Origin: Spongiibacter thalassae
Lineage (GTDB): Bacteria > Pseudomonadota > Gammaproteobacteria > Pseudomonadales > Spongiibacteraceae
Assembly (NCBI RefSeq): GCF_012272835.1
Contig: NZ_JAAWWK010000007.1
Coordinates: 1-64,000, forward strand
Length of the DNA: 64,000 bases
Direction of reading: 5' to 3'
The notes beneath the pieces are model-generated. The model was given only the letters and a program-made list of their open reading frames with translations, did no database searches and was not told the DNA's origin. This document shows positions 1-7,788 of this stretch, one piece after another (within the stretch, counting starts at the first letter, position 1; every line of letters begins with the position of its first letter). Position numbers and translations under genes: made by a program.

Positions 1-130
1 CCCAGCCGAGTTCGGTTGGGGCATTTTACTTTGTGGAATCTAAATAGTTGGGCAACTGGCTATGCCCAACGGTCATGGCCAAAGCACTCGCTAACGCTCG
101 CGGGCCACGCTGTCGCCAGGCTTTAATTAA

Positions 131-164
131 AAACCCGAGATTCGTTTGAGTCTCGGGTTTTTTT
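131..164 (+). terminator. Rho-independent terminator
   Basis: AACCCGAGA and TCTCGGGTT form a perfect 9-bp stem with a 10-nt loop and run straight into a T tract (TTTTTTT). It would stop transcription entering from the left before the accessory cluster begins. Confidence 0.8.
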
Positions 165-262
165 ATGGTTCTGTGGTAGCTTCAGCGAGGCGAGACCCAC
201 AGCGCTTCGCGGGGCCGGCCCTGACCTACGCAGCTAAAGCACTTCGTGGGCCACACTGAATG

Positions 263-290
263 CCCCAGCCGAGTTCGGTTGGGGCATTTT
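263..290 (+). terminator. Terminator-like hairpin in the second direct repeat
   Basis: CCCCAGCCGA pairs with TCGGTTGGGG (one G-T wobble) around a 2-nt loop and is followed by GCATTTT. The same hairpin opens the window at position 1. It lies about 170 bp before the first gene and would insulate it from upstream transcription. Confidence 0.55.
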
Positions 291-458
291 ACGTTGTGGT
301 ATCTAAAAAGTTGGGCAACGGGTGAGGCGCAGCGGGCAATGTGGCCCAGCCGCGCGCGGATGAATGACGTGTCGGTAATCAGCTTCCAAGGTCGTTCCAG
401 TAAGTAAAAGGCCGGGACGCTGTCTATAATAATTAAATAACCGTGACAGAGATTCGCC

Positions 459-1787
459 GTGACCGATACTCCCGAAAACGCACTTACAGCCTATCCTGTA
501 GCTGAAAAAGACGCGCTGCCAGAAATTAGGCCAGCGCAGCGGGTACGCCAATGGCAACTCGATACTGCTGACTCCTACGCGGTTAGGTGTCTGCCGCTCA
601 ATATCGCGAACAACAACGGATGGGAGCTATTGTTACCCGGAGGCTTCGACGTCGTCTATGGCGGAGGGAGGGGGCTGGATGATATATCCGTCTACCCCCA
701 CGGCGATGGCAAATGTATCGCGCAGAGCCACTTCGGAGAGGGCGTGCTGACATTTCAGGTGGGCTATTTATTTCGTACCTCTGACAATGTTCACCTGCAA
801 ATCGGGGGGCCCATTAATTATTTCCGCGATGGTATTCAGGCGTTAGGCGGCATTATTGAAAGCGACTGGTCACCTTATACAACGACAATGAACTACCGTT
901 TCACCCGGTCTTGTCGGGTCAGATTTTGTAAGGGCGAGCCCTTTGCTCAATTGTCCCCGATTCCAGCGGCATTTGTTAATCGATTTCAGGTGCGTTTTGC
1001 GGATCTGGCGGTGGAGGATCCAAAGTGCAAGTCAGATTTTGATCAGTGGTCAGCCTCACGAGCAGAGTTCAACTCAAGATTAGCAAAGGGGTGCACGAAG
1101 GCGAAGAAGCAGAAATGGCAGAAACTGTACTATCGCGGCCTGTATCCGGACGGGGAATGTCGGCACGATGCTCATCGCACACGGCTGGCCCCGGAACCGT
1201 TCTCAGACAGTGGCTTGCCCGCGAGGGAAATTCTGGAGGGTAATGCTCAGAATGCAATTGAAAAGGCCCCCGTGCGCTACCCCGTTACGGCGTTGATTAA
1301 ATTGGAAAAACCGGATTGGTACGCGACCAGATGCATTGATGAACTTAGCGTGAGAGCAGAGAAGGTCGTGGTGTTCTATGCGGCATCTTCCTCAGGTATA
1401 GCGTCCCTGGTAAAGGAAATCCCTTATTCCAATGTCACAGCGATTCACGTTAACTCACAACATAACGTCGTAGACCAGTTAATCGAGCACTGCAGCCATG
1501 ATGCTGTGCTGACATTGAGTACCCGGTGCCTGCTACAAGGTGATTTCTGGACTAACCTTGAGGGTTATTTGCGGTTACTGCAGGAGAAGTACGAGGCCAT
1601 TGAACTGGCGAAATATCAGGCCAGACATGCATTTGCTACGGTGAAAATAATGGAAAGGACGTTGTCCTATCCTTCTGATGTGCTGGATGCACTCCACACG
1701 ACTGAAGTCGTGTTGCAGAGGCGGGATCAATTGGGCGCTTCGTCACTTGAAGTGTTTAAAGCCAAAGACAAACTGATTATGGCGTAG
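459..1787 (+). CDS. DUF6065 family protein
   Basis: 442 residues, GTG start; a TATAAT at 425-430 could be its -10 element. I recognise the DUF6065 pattern in the N-terminal half: RCLPLNIANNNGWE near residue 44, an HFGEG segment, a YLFRTSDN segment, GGPINYFRDGIQ, ESDWSP...TTMN and GEPFAQLSP near 168. The C-terminal half (about 290-442) is not recognisable; it has a DELSVRAEKVVVFYAASSSG stretch like a Rossmann or signalling edge, so it may be an extra domain. No signal peptide or membrane segment is seen. The biochemical role of DUF6065 is not known to me; members tend to sit beside glycosyltransferases. It is the first gene of a co-directional set with a small Pro/Thr/Ser-rich peptide, two glycosyltransferases and an M50-HlyD protein, so a part in peptide modification is inferred. 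Confidence 0.65.
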   Translation: MTDTPENALTAYPVAEKDALPEIRPAQRVRQWQLDTADSYAVRCLPLNIANNNGWELLLPGGFDVVYGGGRGLDDISVYPHGDGKCIAQSHFGEGVLTFQVGYLFRTSDNVHLQIGGPINYFRDGIQALGGIIESDWSPYTTTMNYRFTRSCRVRFCKGEPFAQLSPIPAAFVNRFQVRFADLAVEDPKCKSDFDQWSASRAEFNSRLAKGCTKAKKQKWQKLYYRGLYPDGECRHDAHRTRLAPEPFSDSGLPAREILEGNAQNAIEKAPVRYPVTALIKLEKPDWYATRCIDELSVRAEKVVVFYAASSSGIASLVKEIPYSNVTAIHVNSQHNVVDQLIEHCSHDAVLTLSTRCLLQGDFWTNLEGYLRLLQEKYEAIELAKYQARHAFATVKIMERTLSYPSDVLDALHTTEVVLQRRDQLGASSLEVFKAKDKLIMA

Positions 1788-1885
1788 AAAACTGGAATAA
1801 GTAAAAGCTCCTGGTTGGCGGCACTGAGTCGGTAAATCGGGTGATCTCAGACGCCTTGCGGCGTATTCAGTGAGGAGAACGATAG

Positions 1886-2206
1886 ATGACTGACCATAAA
1901 CGACCGCCAAAAAAGGTCGAACGCTTATCCCTTGAGGATCTGGAAAAGCGTCTTGCCCCTGCTCCGGTGTGGGCGGGAGGAGCCTTTCCGGGTAAAGGTA
2001 ACGGCAAAAATCTGGACAACGCTAACGAAAATGCTGCTTTCTTCAAGTTTGCTGACGCGGGCGATGGTGGGGATGACGATATTCCGACAGATCCGCCAAC
2101 AGATTTGCCGACATCTCCGCCGACCATGTCGCCTCCGAGCCCTTATACGTCACCGCCGGAGCCAATTACACCTGCGCCTACAATGTCGCCGCCGCCACCC
2201 TACTAG
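1886..2206 (+). CDS. Small Pro/Thr/Ser-rich peptide with LExRLAP-type N-terminus (candidate secreted glycopeptide precursor)
   Basis: 106 residues, ATG with a strong RBS (GAGGAGA at 1872-1878, 7 nt upstream). Three parts can be seen: a basic start with SLEDLEKRLAPAP (residues 15-27), close to the LExRxAP leader motif seen at the start of many planctomycete-type surface proteins and small peptides; a Gly/Asn-rich middle (30-50) and acidic stretch (58-66, ADAGDGGDDD); and a tail (68-106) with 17 Pro, 7 Thr and 5 Ser in 39 residues, repeated as TxPP or SPP units. There is no classical signal peptide and no Cys. A mucin-like tail next to a gene with polypeptide GalNAc-transferase motifs suggests that the tail is O-glycosylated and the N-terminus is a leader read by the M50-HlyD protein; this is inference. 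A plain Pro-rich linker protein remains possible. Confidence 0.6.
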   Translation: MTDHKRPPKKVERLSLEDLEKRLAPAPVWAGGAFPGKGNGKNLDNANENAAFFKFADAGDGGDDDIPTDPPTDLPTSPPTMSPPSPYTSPPEPITPAPTMSPPPPY

Positions 2207-2267
2207 TAGCGTAAATGGGGGACGGTTGTTGATAAGGCAATTGTTGAAAGATCGCAGTGATGCGAGC

Positions 2268-2294
2268 AAAGGCCACTTCGGTGGCCTTTACTTT
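2268..2294 (+). terminator. Intercistronic terminator or attenuator after the peptide gene
   Basis: AAAGGCCAC-TTCG-GTGGCCTTT is a perfect 9-bp stem with a stable UUCG tetraloop, followed by ACTTT. It lies between the small peptide gene and the first glycosyltransferase. Partial termination here would give more peptide mRNA than enzyme mRNA, a common arrangement for modified-peptide precursors. Confidence 0.7.
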
Positions 2295-2320
2295 GTCAGG
2301 ACGACCCAAGGAGAAGGTGT

Positions 2321-3301
2321 GTGGCCTGCCCAGAGCTGACTGTGGTAATTACCTTCAAGAATGAAGCGGAGATGCTGCGCGACACGCTGGTGAGCCTTCG
2401 GGCTACAGCGGGTAGTGGCGTCGATATTCACTTGATTAACGACGCCTCTGACGATAATTATGACTATGTCGCCTTGGCACAGCAGTTTGGTTGTCGTTAT
2501 GACGAACACACCGTTTCGCGAGGCCCGGCAGCCAATCGTAATCAGGGTGCGGACGCGGCCACCACCCCCTATGTGATCTTCCTTGATGCCCATATGCGCT
2601 GCTACCACAATGACTGGCATTTGCAGGTAGTCAACGCGATTAAGTTTGACCCCCGCGCGCTGTATTGCTGTGTTAGTCGGCCACTGGATATTGAAGCTCA
2701 GCCTGCCTCGGGTGCAGAGGGCCATGGGGCCTATCTGCGACTGGACGACGCACCAGCAGAGCGCTTACTCCTCGCTGAGTGGAATACCTCACCACTTACC
2801 CATACCCGCTACCCAATGATTCCACTTCCCCTGGGCGCGACCTACGCGTTCAGTGTCGCCTTTTTTCAGGAAATCGGCGGCTATGTCGGTCTTCGTCAAT
2901 ACGGGGGGGAGGAGGCCTATGCAGGAATGAAGGCCTGGCTTATGGGTGGCCGTTGCCGCTTGATCAGTGACGTGGTGATCGGCCATATCTACCGCTCCGT
3001 TGAACTTCGTCCCTGGCAGTCGGCGTTCAGTTACTACCTCTACAACAAGATTGTGCTCGCGGTGACCTTGTTTTCCGAGGAGCAGTGTCAGGCGTTGATG
3101 GAAAAACTCAGTGGGCTGCCCGATTATCGTCAGGCAATAGCGACGTTGAGAAAAGAACAAGGTTTCGTTAACAATCTGCGTGCCTATATACATGAACACA
3201 GTCAGCACGATGCAGAATATTTCCTTGATTTGAACAACGCCTTTATCAAGGCACGAAATCTGGAAAACTACTTTGCTGAAAGCGGGTCGGAGGGGCAATG
3301 A
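2321..3301 (+). CDS. GT-A glycosyltransferase with polypeptide GalNAc-transferase (GT27-like) motifs
   Basis: 326 residues, GTG start with AAGGAG at 2308-2313. The GT-A/GT2 start is clear (LTVVITFKNEAEMLRDTL), with LINDASDD at 39-45. Two motifs go beyond ordinary GT2: FLDAH at 87-91, matching the DxH metal/UDP-sugar motif of polypeptide GalNAc-transferases rather than DxD, and YGGEEAY...AWLMGG...VIGHIYR at 194-225, matching their Gal/GalNAc-T signature (WGGEN...W.CGG...VGHxFR). No lectin domain and no membrane anchor are present. The stop overlaps the next start by 4 nt (ATGA), so the two are translationally coupled. By family knowledge such enzymes put a sugar on Ser/Thr of a peptide; the obvious local acceptor is the Thr/Ser/Pro-rich peptide just upstream. 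Acceptor and sugar are inferred. Confidence 0.72.
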   Translation: MACPELTVVITFKNEAEMLRDTLVSLRATAGSGVDIHLINDASDDNYDYVALAQQFGCRYDEHTVSRGPAANRNQGADAATTPYVIFLDAHMRCYHNDWHLQVVNAIKFDPRALYCCVSRPLDIEAQPASGAEGHGAYLRLDDAPAERLLLAEWNTSPLTHTRYPMIPLPLGATYAFSVAFFQEIGGYVGLRQYGGEEAYAGMKAWLMGGRCRLISDVVIGHIYRSVELRPWQSAFSYYLYNKIVLAVTLFSEEQCQALMEKLSGLPDYRQAIATLRKEQGFVNNLRAYIHEHSQHDAEYFLDLNNAFIKARNLENYFAESGSEGQ

Positions 3302-4080
3302 GTCTGTCGATTATTATCCCAACCTGGAATAACGCTGAGCTGACGTGCGAGTGCCTGCGCTCTCTTGAGACCAATACGCAAAGCGATTTTGATATTGTCT
3401 GGATCGATAACGGGTCCACAGACGAACAGTATCAACAGGTGGCCGCAGCCATCAAGGGTTTTGCCGTCACTGCCCAGCGATACGATCACCCGTTGGGCTT
3501 TGCACGGGCGGTGAACCACGGCTTGGCACAGATTCGTGGCGATTACGGGGTAATTCTAAACAATGACGTCACGGTCAATAAGGACTGGGATGTCGACCTG
3601 AAGCTGGCGGTTGACGACAAGCCGGGCATCGCGGGCCCGGTCTGTATCAATTCGATCGGCTGGCAGGACACTCGTCTGCACCCCTGGCTGGGTATTCCGG
3701 AGCACGTCGCTGAGGACAATGCAAAGTGCGCGGAATGGCTGCAAGCGCAATGGTCTGGCCAAGTGATTGATATACCTGAACAACCCTCCTTGCGGCACTT
3801 CAGAAATATGCTGGCCTTTTTCTGCGTGCTGATGCCTCAGCAGGTTTTGCAAACGGTGGGCGAATTGGATGAAAATTTTGGCTGGGGCTACTGCGAAGAC
3901 GATGACTATTGCCACCGGGCCCGTCTGGCCGGTTACAGCCTCACCCTTTGCCCTGGATCTTCTGTTGTCCATCGGGTGGGTTCAACGCTGGCGCAGGTGC
4001 AGGAGGACCCTCAGCAGCGGCTGAAGCAGAACCAGCATTATCTGGCGGAAAAATGGGGTTTTCCGGAGGGGCGTGAATAA
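3298..4080 (+). CDS. GT2 family glycosyltransferase (rhamnosyltransferase-like)
   Basis: 260 residues. It opens with SLSIIIPTWNNAELTCECL, carries WIDNGSTDE (residues 35-43), the metal-binding NNDV in place of DxD (about 84-87) and the acceptor-side GWGYCEDDDYCHRARLAG (about 197-214), the usual GT2 layout of bacterial rhamnosyl- or galactofuranosyl-type enzymes. It is soluble, with no membrane segment. Its ATG overlaps the upstream stop by 4 nt and its own TAA overlaps the next ATG by one base (TAATG), so it lies in a tight operon. It could extend a sugar placed on the peptide by the GT27-like enzyme; this is inferred from position only. Confidence 0.85.
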   Translation: MSLSIIIPTWNNAELTCECLRSLETNTQSDFDIVWIDNGSTDEQYQQVAAAIKGFAVTAQRYDHPLGFARAVNHGLAQIRGDYGVILNNDVTVNKDWDVDLKLAVDDKPGIAGPVCINSIGWQDTRLHPWLGIPEHVAEDNAKCAEWLQAQWSGQVIDIPEQPSLRHFRNMLAFFCVLMPQQVLQTVGELDENFGWGYCEDDDYCHRARLAGYSLTLCPGSSVVHRVGSTLAQVQEDPQQRLKQNQHYLAEKWGFPEGRE

Positions 4081-6524
4081 TGACAGTGGCTGGCTCTGTG
4101 GCGGAGACGCAAGGCGCACAGGAAGAAGCCGCTGCCGCGCTCAGACTGGCATTAACTACGCCGCGTCTGCGCAGTGACCTGATTATTGCTCGTACCGATA
4201 CCGCGGGGCAGCAGCGATACACCATCAAGGTGCCGGATACAGAACAGTACTTCCAATTGGGTGAAGATGAATACCGCATTATTTGCCTGATGGATGGCTC
4301 GCGAAACATCAGTGCGTTGATGGCGGCCTGTGAACAGGAGTTAGGGCTGGAGATTGCAGCTCGGCCTCTGTGGGAATTTGTAAAAATTCTGAATAAGTCC
4401 CATTGTTTGGTGGTCCCTGGAGCTGCCACCCAGACTAAAAAGCAGAAGCCACTAAGCAGTAGTCTGAAGAACGCGTTCTACATTAACAAACACGTTTTCA
4501 ACCCTGACCGGATGCTGGATTATCTGGAACCGCGACTGAGGTTTCTCTTTACGCCGGGCTTTCTGATCCTGGTTGCCGTGGCGTTTGTGGTGAGTGTGGG
4601 GATTATTCTCAGCCACACCGACAGGTTTATATTCGAGCTGTCGTCGCTTGGCTCCGTGTCCGGCTTTATCAGCCTTTACTTTGCCGCAGCGGTGGTCACC
4701 GCGCTGCACGAAATCGCTCATGGACTGACCTGCAAGCACTTTGGTGGTCGAGTACCTTCCATGGGGGCGCTGTTGATACTGCTGACCTTCCCCTGTTTTT
4801 ACACCGATGTCAGCGATGCCTGGTTGTTTGAAAACAAGCGGCAGCGTATATGGGTGACCGCCGCAGGCGTGATATTTGAAAGCTTTCTGTGGAGCGCAGC
4901 CACCCTGTTGTGGCTGGTTACGGAAACTGATGCCCTGATTCATCAGATTTGTCTGGGTGTGATGATTTCATCGGCTATGGGGATGTTGCTGAGCGCGAAC
5001 CCCCTATTGAAGTTTGATGGATACTATCTGATCAGTGATGCGCTGGAGATCCCCAATCTGCGCAGTAAATCCATGGCCTATACTTCAATCTATCTGGGTA
5101 CCTTCTTCGGCGGCAGTGCGGGGCAATTGCCCAGAGTAAGCCCGAGAGAGAAGCGCATATTTCTGATTTACGGCTGCGCCGTAATTTTGTTCACGATATT
5201 TATACTCGGCAATGTTGTGCTATTGCTGTCGGGTGTTGCGGTCGAGGAACTGGGGGCGGTTTTTCTACTGCCGGTGGCTTACGTGTTCTGGCTATTACTG
5301 GGGCCAACTTTTAAAGGTATATGGGCGGGGATGACATTGGCGAAGCAGGGTGAGACCGGCACCGATAACGCGACGGAAGCTCAGGCAACAGCACCTGTGG
5401 CGCGGGAGCAGGCAGAAGACAGTGTCGTACCGGGAGCGTCAACAGAGTCTGCACCGCAAACGGCGGGTAGCGAGCGGGACGGTAATACCACGCCACCAGA
5501 ACGGCGGCATACGGGCAAGTTGTTGTTGGTGCTCGTACTGGTCGCGTTAGTCGCGTCGTACTTTGTCGAGGGCACCATCGAAGTCAGCGGGCAGGCGCAG
5601 TTGAAACCGGTGGCGGCGCAGTCTATAGAACCCTCTATCCATGGCTTGATTCGTGAAATATATGTGCGTGAAGGGAGCGTGGTAGCGGAAGGTGATCCGT
5701 TGTTGAAAATCGACGACGAAAGCCTGCTGGCGGAAATTAAATCGGCAGAAGCCAGCTTGCTTAGTGCCCGCAAGGAACTGATATTACTGGAAAACGGCAC
5801 CCGCCCCGAAGTGATCGCCGCCAAGCGGGGTGAGCTGAGTATTTTGCGTGCCGATGTCACCTACTATAAAGACGCCTATGAGCGTCTGCTGCGGCTGCCC
5901 GACAGTGTTGCCAGAACCACAATTCTACAGGCAAAACACAACTGGGAGAGCGCCATCAAGCGAGTGGCGGTGTCGCGGGATGAGCTGGCGCTGTTGCGAG
6001 CGGGCACGCCCACGGAAGAAATTGAGGCCAAACGGGCGGCGATTCTCAGTCTTGAGGCAGGTCTGGAAAAGTTAAAGCAGGATTTGCGCAATACCGAAGT
6101 GTTCGCGCCGATTTCCGGCGTCGTGGTCACGCGGGAGCCGGAAAACCTGATCGGAAAGTATACCGCCCAGGGCAGTGCGGTGCTGGAAATCGAGCACTCC
6201 GGTGCTTTCAAAGCGCGTATTCAGATCAAGGAGCGGGATATTGCTGAAATTGCCATTGGGCAGCCGGTTCGGCTAAAAGTGTATGGCTATCCGGGTAAGC
6301 AGTTTAATGGCCGTATTGAGCATATTTCCACTACGGTTCAATCGGCGACGATCGATAGTCTGGTCGTACCGGCAATTGAAGTGGAGGCCTCGATGGAAGA
6401 CCCGGAAGGCCTGCTGAAAACGGGAATGAATGGCATCGCCCGCATCAAGGGTAATCAATACAGCTACCTGGAGCTGGTATTTCGCAAAATTATCCACTGG
6501 TTTCGCATTGAGTTCTGGATCTAG
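4080..6524 (+). CDS. PqqD-like / M50 site-2-type metalloprotease / HlyD adaptor fusion protein
   Basis: 814 residues. Residues about 25-112 look like a PqqD-type peptide-binding domain (LTTPRLRSDL..., FQLGEDEYRIICLMDG). Residues about 150-440 form a polytopic M50 protease with HEIAHG at 210-215 (zinc ligands H210, H214) and NPLLKFDGYY at 307-316 (third ligand D313). After a Thr/Ser/Glu-rich linker (445-500) a membrane segment (about 503-520) leads into a HlyD-type adaptor: lipoyl halves near 535 and 675, an alpha-hairpin between them and a beta-barrel to the end. Proteins of this kind are usually annotated as putative peptide zinc metalloproteases and go with export of modified peptides. No ABC ATPase or outer-membrane channel is seen in the window, so partners must lie elsewhere or the protein acts alone. 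It is translationally coupled to the upstream GT2 gene and meets the minus-strand methyltransferase gene end to end with a 4-nt overlap. Confidence 0.85.
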   Translation: MTVAGSVAETQGAQEEAAAALRLALTTPRLRSDLIIARTDTAGQQRYTIKVPDTEQYFQLGEDEYRIICLMDGSRNISALMAACEQELGLEIAARPLWEFVKILNKSHCLVVPGAATQTKKQKPLSSSLKNAFYINKHVFNPDRMLDYLEPRLRFLFTPGFLILVAVAFVVSVGIILSHTDRFIFELSSLGSVSGFISLYFAAAVVTALHEIAHGLTCKHFGGRVPSMGALLILLTFPCFYTDVSDAWLFENKRQRIWVTAAGVIFESFLWSAATLLWLVTETDALIHQICLGVMISSAMGMLLSANPLLKFDGYYLISDALEIPNLRSKSMAYTSIYLGTFFGGSAGQLPRVSPREKRIFLIYGCAVILFTIFILGNVVLLLSGVAVEELGAVFLLPVAYVFWLLLGPTFKGIWAGMTLAKQGETGTDNATEAQATAPVAREQAEDSVVPGASTESAPQTAGSERDGNTTPPERRHTGKLLLVLVLVALVASYFVEGTIEVSGQAQLKPVAAQSIEPSIHGLIREIYVREGSVVAEGDPLLKIDDESLLAEIKSAEASLLSARKELILLENGTRPEVIAAKRGELSILRADVTYYKDAYERLLRLPDSVARTTILQAKHNWESAIKRVAVSRDELALLRAGTPTEEIEAKRAAILSLEAGLEKLKQDLRNTEVFAPISGVVVTREPENLIGKYTAQGSAVLEIEHSGAFKARIQIKERDIAEIAIGQPVRLKVYGYPGKQFNGRIEHISTTVQSATIDSLVVPAIEVEASMEDPEGLLKTGMNGIARIKGNQYSYLELVFRKIIHWFRIEFWI

Positions 6525-7768
6525 GCGATTGGCTTAGGGTCGATTGAGGGCTGTATTGCACAGTCGGCAAGATAGGCCTCCAGCTCGCTTTGGCACAGAG
6601 TCATGTCGCGGTAGCAAGCCACTATGTTCTCGTAATGGTGCTGCAACGCCGTGTTGTGAGGGTCGAGCGAAGACACCTTGACCAGCCCGGTGGGAGGGCA
6701 GTCATAGCAAGTGATCTCGAGATCAGGCCGGTATTCCTTCAGTATTGGCAGTACTTTCCATACGTCGCCGGTCCACCAGTGGGCAAATGGGCCGGTGTTG
6801 GGGACGGATCGCTCATCGCGATTCGTCATCTCCGTCGTGACCGGCAGGCAGTCATGCATATAAATCACAGCCTCCTTGTCGCAGTGCTTCTCGGTATTGA
6901 TAAAATCCCTCAGCAGGAATTCGAAGAGATGCATGCCATCGAGAAAGGCGCTATCAATGGGCTTGCCAAATAGTGCGTCGGGGCGATAACGGTTAAAAAA
7001 GTCGTCGCTGGTCATCTGAAAAAACAGGCACTGGGGTTTGTTACCGATCACATTTCCATTGACCACAAGGTTGGGGTCGATGGCGATAACGGGGCAGTCC
7101 AGAGCGGCAATCGAACTGCCATCGCGAGTGCCGATTTCCAGGTGCGCATCAGACTGCCGGGCGCGTAAGTCACCCTGAAGAAATTCGAGGTAATGTCGAC
7201 CGCGGTGCTGTAGCGGGTGGGTATTGTGTTGCGGCTCTGTGTTCTTTGGGGCGAGCGGGGGCTTCAGAAACACCCCCGTCAAATCCCCCCATTCCGAGTC
7301 TTCGTCCAGCCATGAATCTATCAGTCGGCAGTTGCCGAAACGGGCCAGTGCGGGCATCGCGTCGGGCAAGAAGCGATAGCAATCGACGGGAAAGCGATGG
7401 ATAAATCCGGTTGAGGGCACGATGACGACGATATAAGCGCCAGGCTTGGCGATGCGAACCATTTCTTGAAAGGCCAGCCAGAAAAACTCGCAGTGCTCCA
7501 GCATTTGGCCGGATAGCACGATGTCGGCGCAGTTGTCGGGAACAGGGTAGTGATAGGGATTGTCGGTGACAATATCGACGCCCTTGCCAGGCTCCAGGTC
7601 TACGCCGATATAGTGAAACTTCTCCTGATCGAATACCTCCCGGTAGCTGCCATTCACGTTCTTTGCACCGATATCCACCACTGTCGCGGGGGCAGTGATC
7701 TGGTCCAGATGAGGTTGCAGGAAGCGTGAGTAAAACGCCTGCATATTGAACATTGATTCTGAGTGCAT
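6521..7768 (-). CDS. Two-domain SAM-dependent methyltransferase (class I MT fused to Methyltransf_24-like)
   Basis: 415 residues. The first domain (about 20-190) has the SAM motif VVDIGAKNVNGSYR, the acidic strand end IGVDLEPGKG and ADIVLSGQMLEH, typical of Methyltransf_11. The second (about 205-390) restarts with HLEIGTRDGSSIAAL, VIAIDPN and DSAFLDGMHLFEFLLRD, the Methyltransf_24 pattern found in sugar or cell-surface methyltransferases. No membrane segment is seen. It is convergent with the M50-HlyD gene (stops overlap by 4 nt) and is followed on its 5' side by a minus-strand GT2 gene, with which it likely forms a short operon. By context it may methylate sugars or an aglycone made by the facing operon; substrate unknown. 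Confidence 0.75.
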   Translation of the reverse strand: MHSESMFNMQAFYSRFLQPHLDQITAPATVVDIGAKNVNGSYREVFDQEKFHYIGVDLEPGKGVDIVTDNPYHYPVPDNCADIVLSGQMLEHCEFFWLAFQEMVRIAKPGAYIVVIVPSTGFIHRFPVDCYRFLPDAMPALARFGNCRLIDSWLDEDSEWGDLTGVFLKPPLAPKNTEPQHNTHPLQHRGRHYLEFLQGDLRARQSDAHLEIGTRDGSSIAALDCPVIAIDPNLVVNGNVIGNKPQCLFFQMTSDDFFNRYRPDALFGKPIDSAFLDGMHLFEFLLRDFINTEKHCDKEAVIYMHDCLPVTTEMTNRDERSVPNTGPFAHWWTGDVWKVLPILKEYRPDLEITCYDCPPTGLVKVSSLDPHNTALQHHYENIVACYRDMTLCQSELEAYLADCAIQPSIDPKPIA

Positions 7769-7788
7769 GGAAGAGGACCTGCCTGGTT

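Larger units (their letters stand above)
1..322. repeat. Pair of direct repeats of about 55-60 bp in a gene-free left edge
   Basis: Positions 1-55 and 264-318 are nearly the same sequence. Each begins with a hairpin (CCCAGCCGA / TCGGTTGGG) followed by a short T run, then a shared stretch ending in AGTTGGGCAAC. The window starts inside the first copy, so the repeat probably extends further left. No gene is visible in 1-458. The stretch between the copies holds a separate terminator and a GGGCCACRCTG-like short repeat. The layout looks like the duplicated 3' end of an upstream gene or RNA, or a small repeat family. Confidence 0.6.

Noticed and set aside
1932-2339. 135-residue plus frame overlapping the small peptide gene
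   Set aside because: No RBS at its ATG and Arg-rich low-complexity content; the 1886 frame has a strong RBS and ordered leader and tail.
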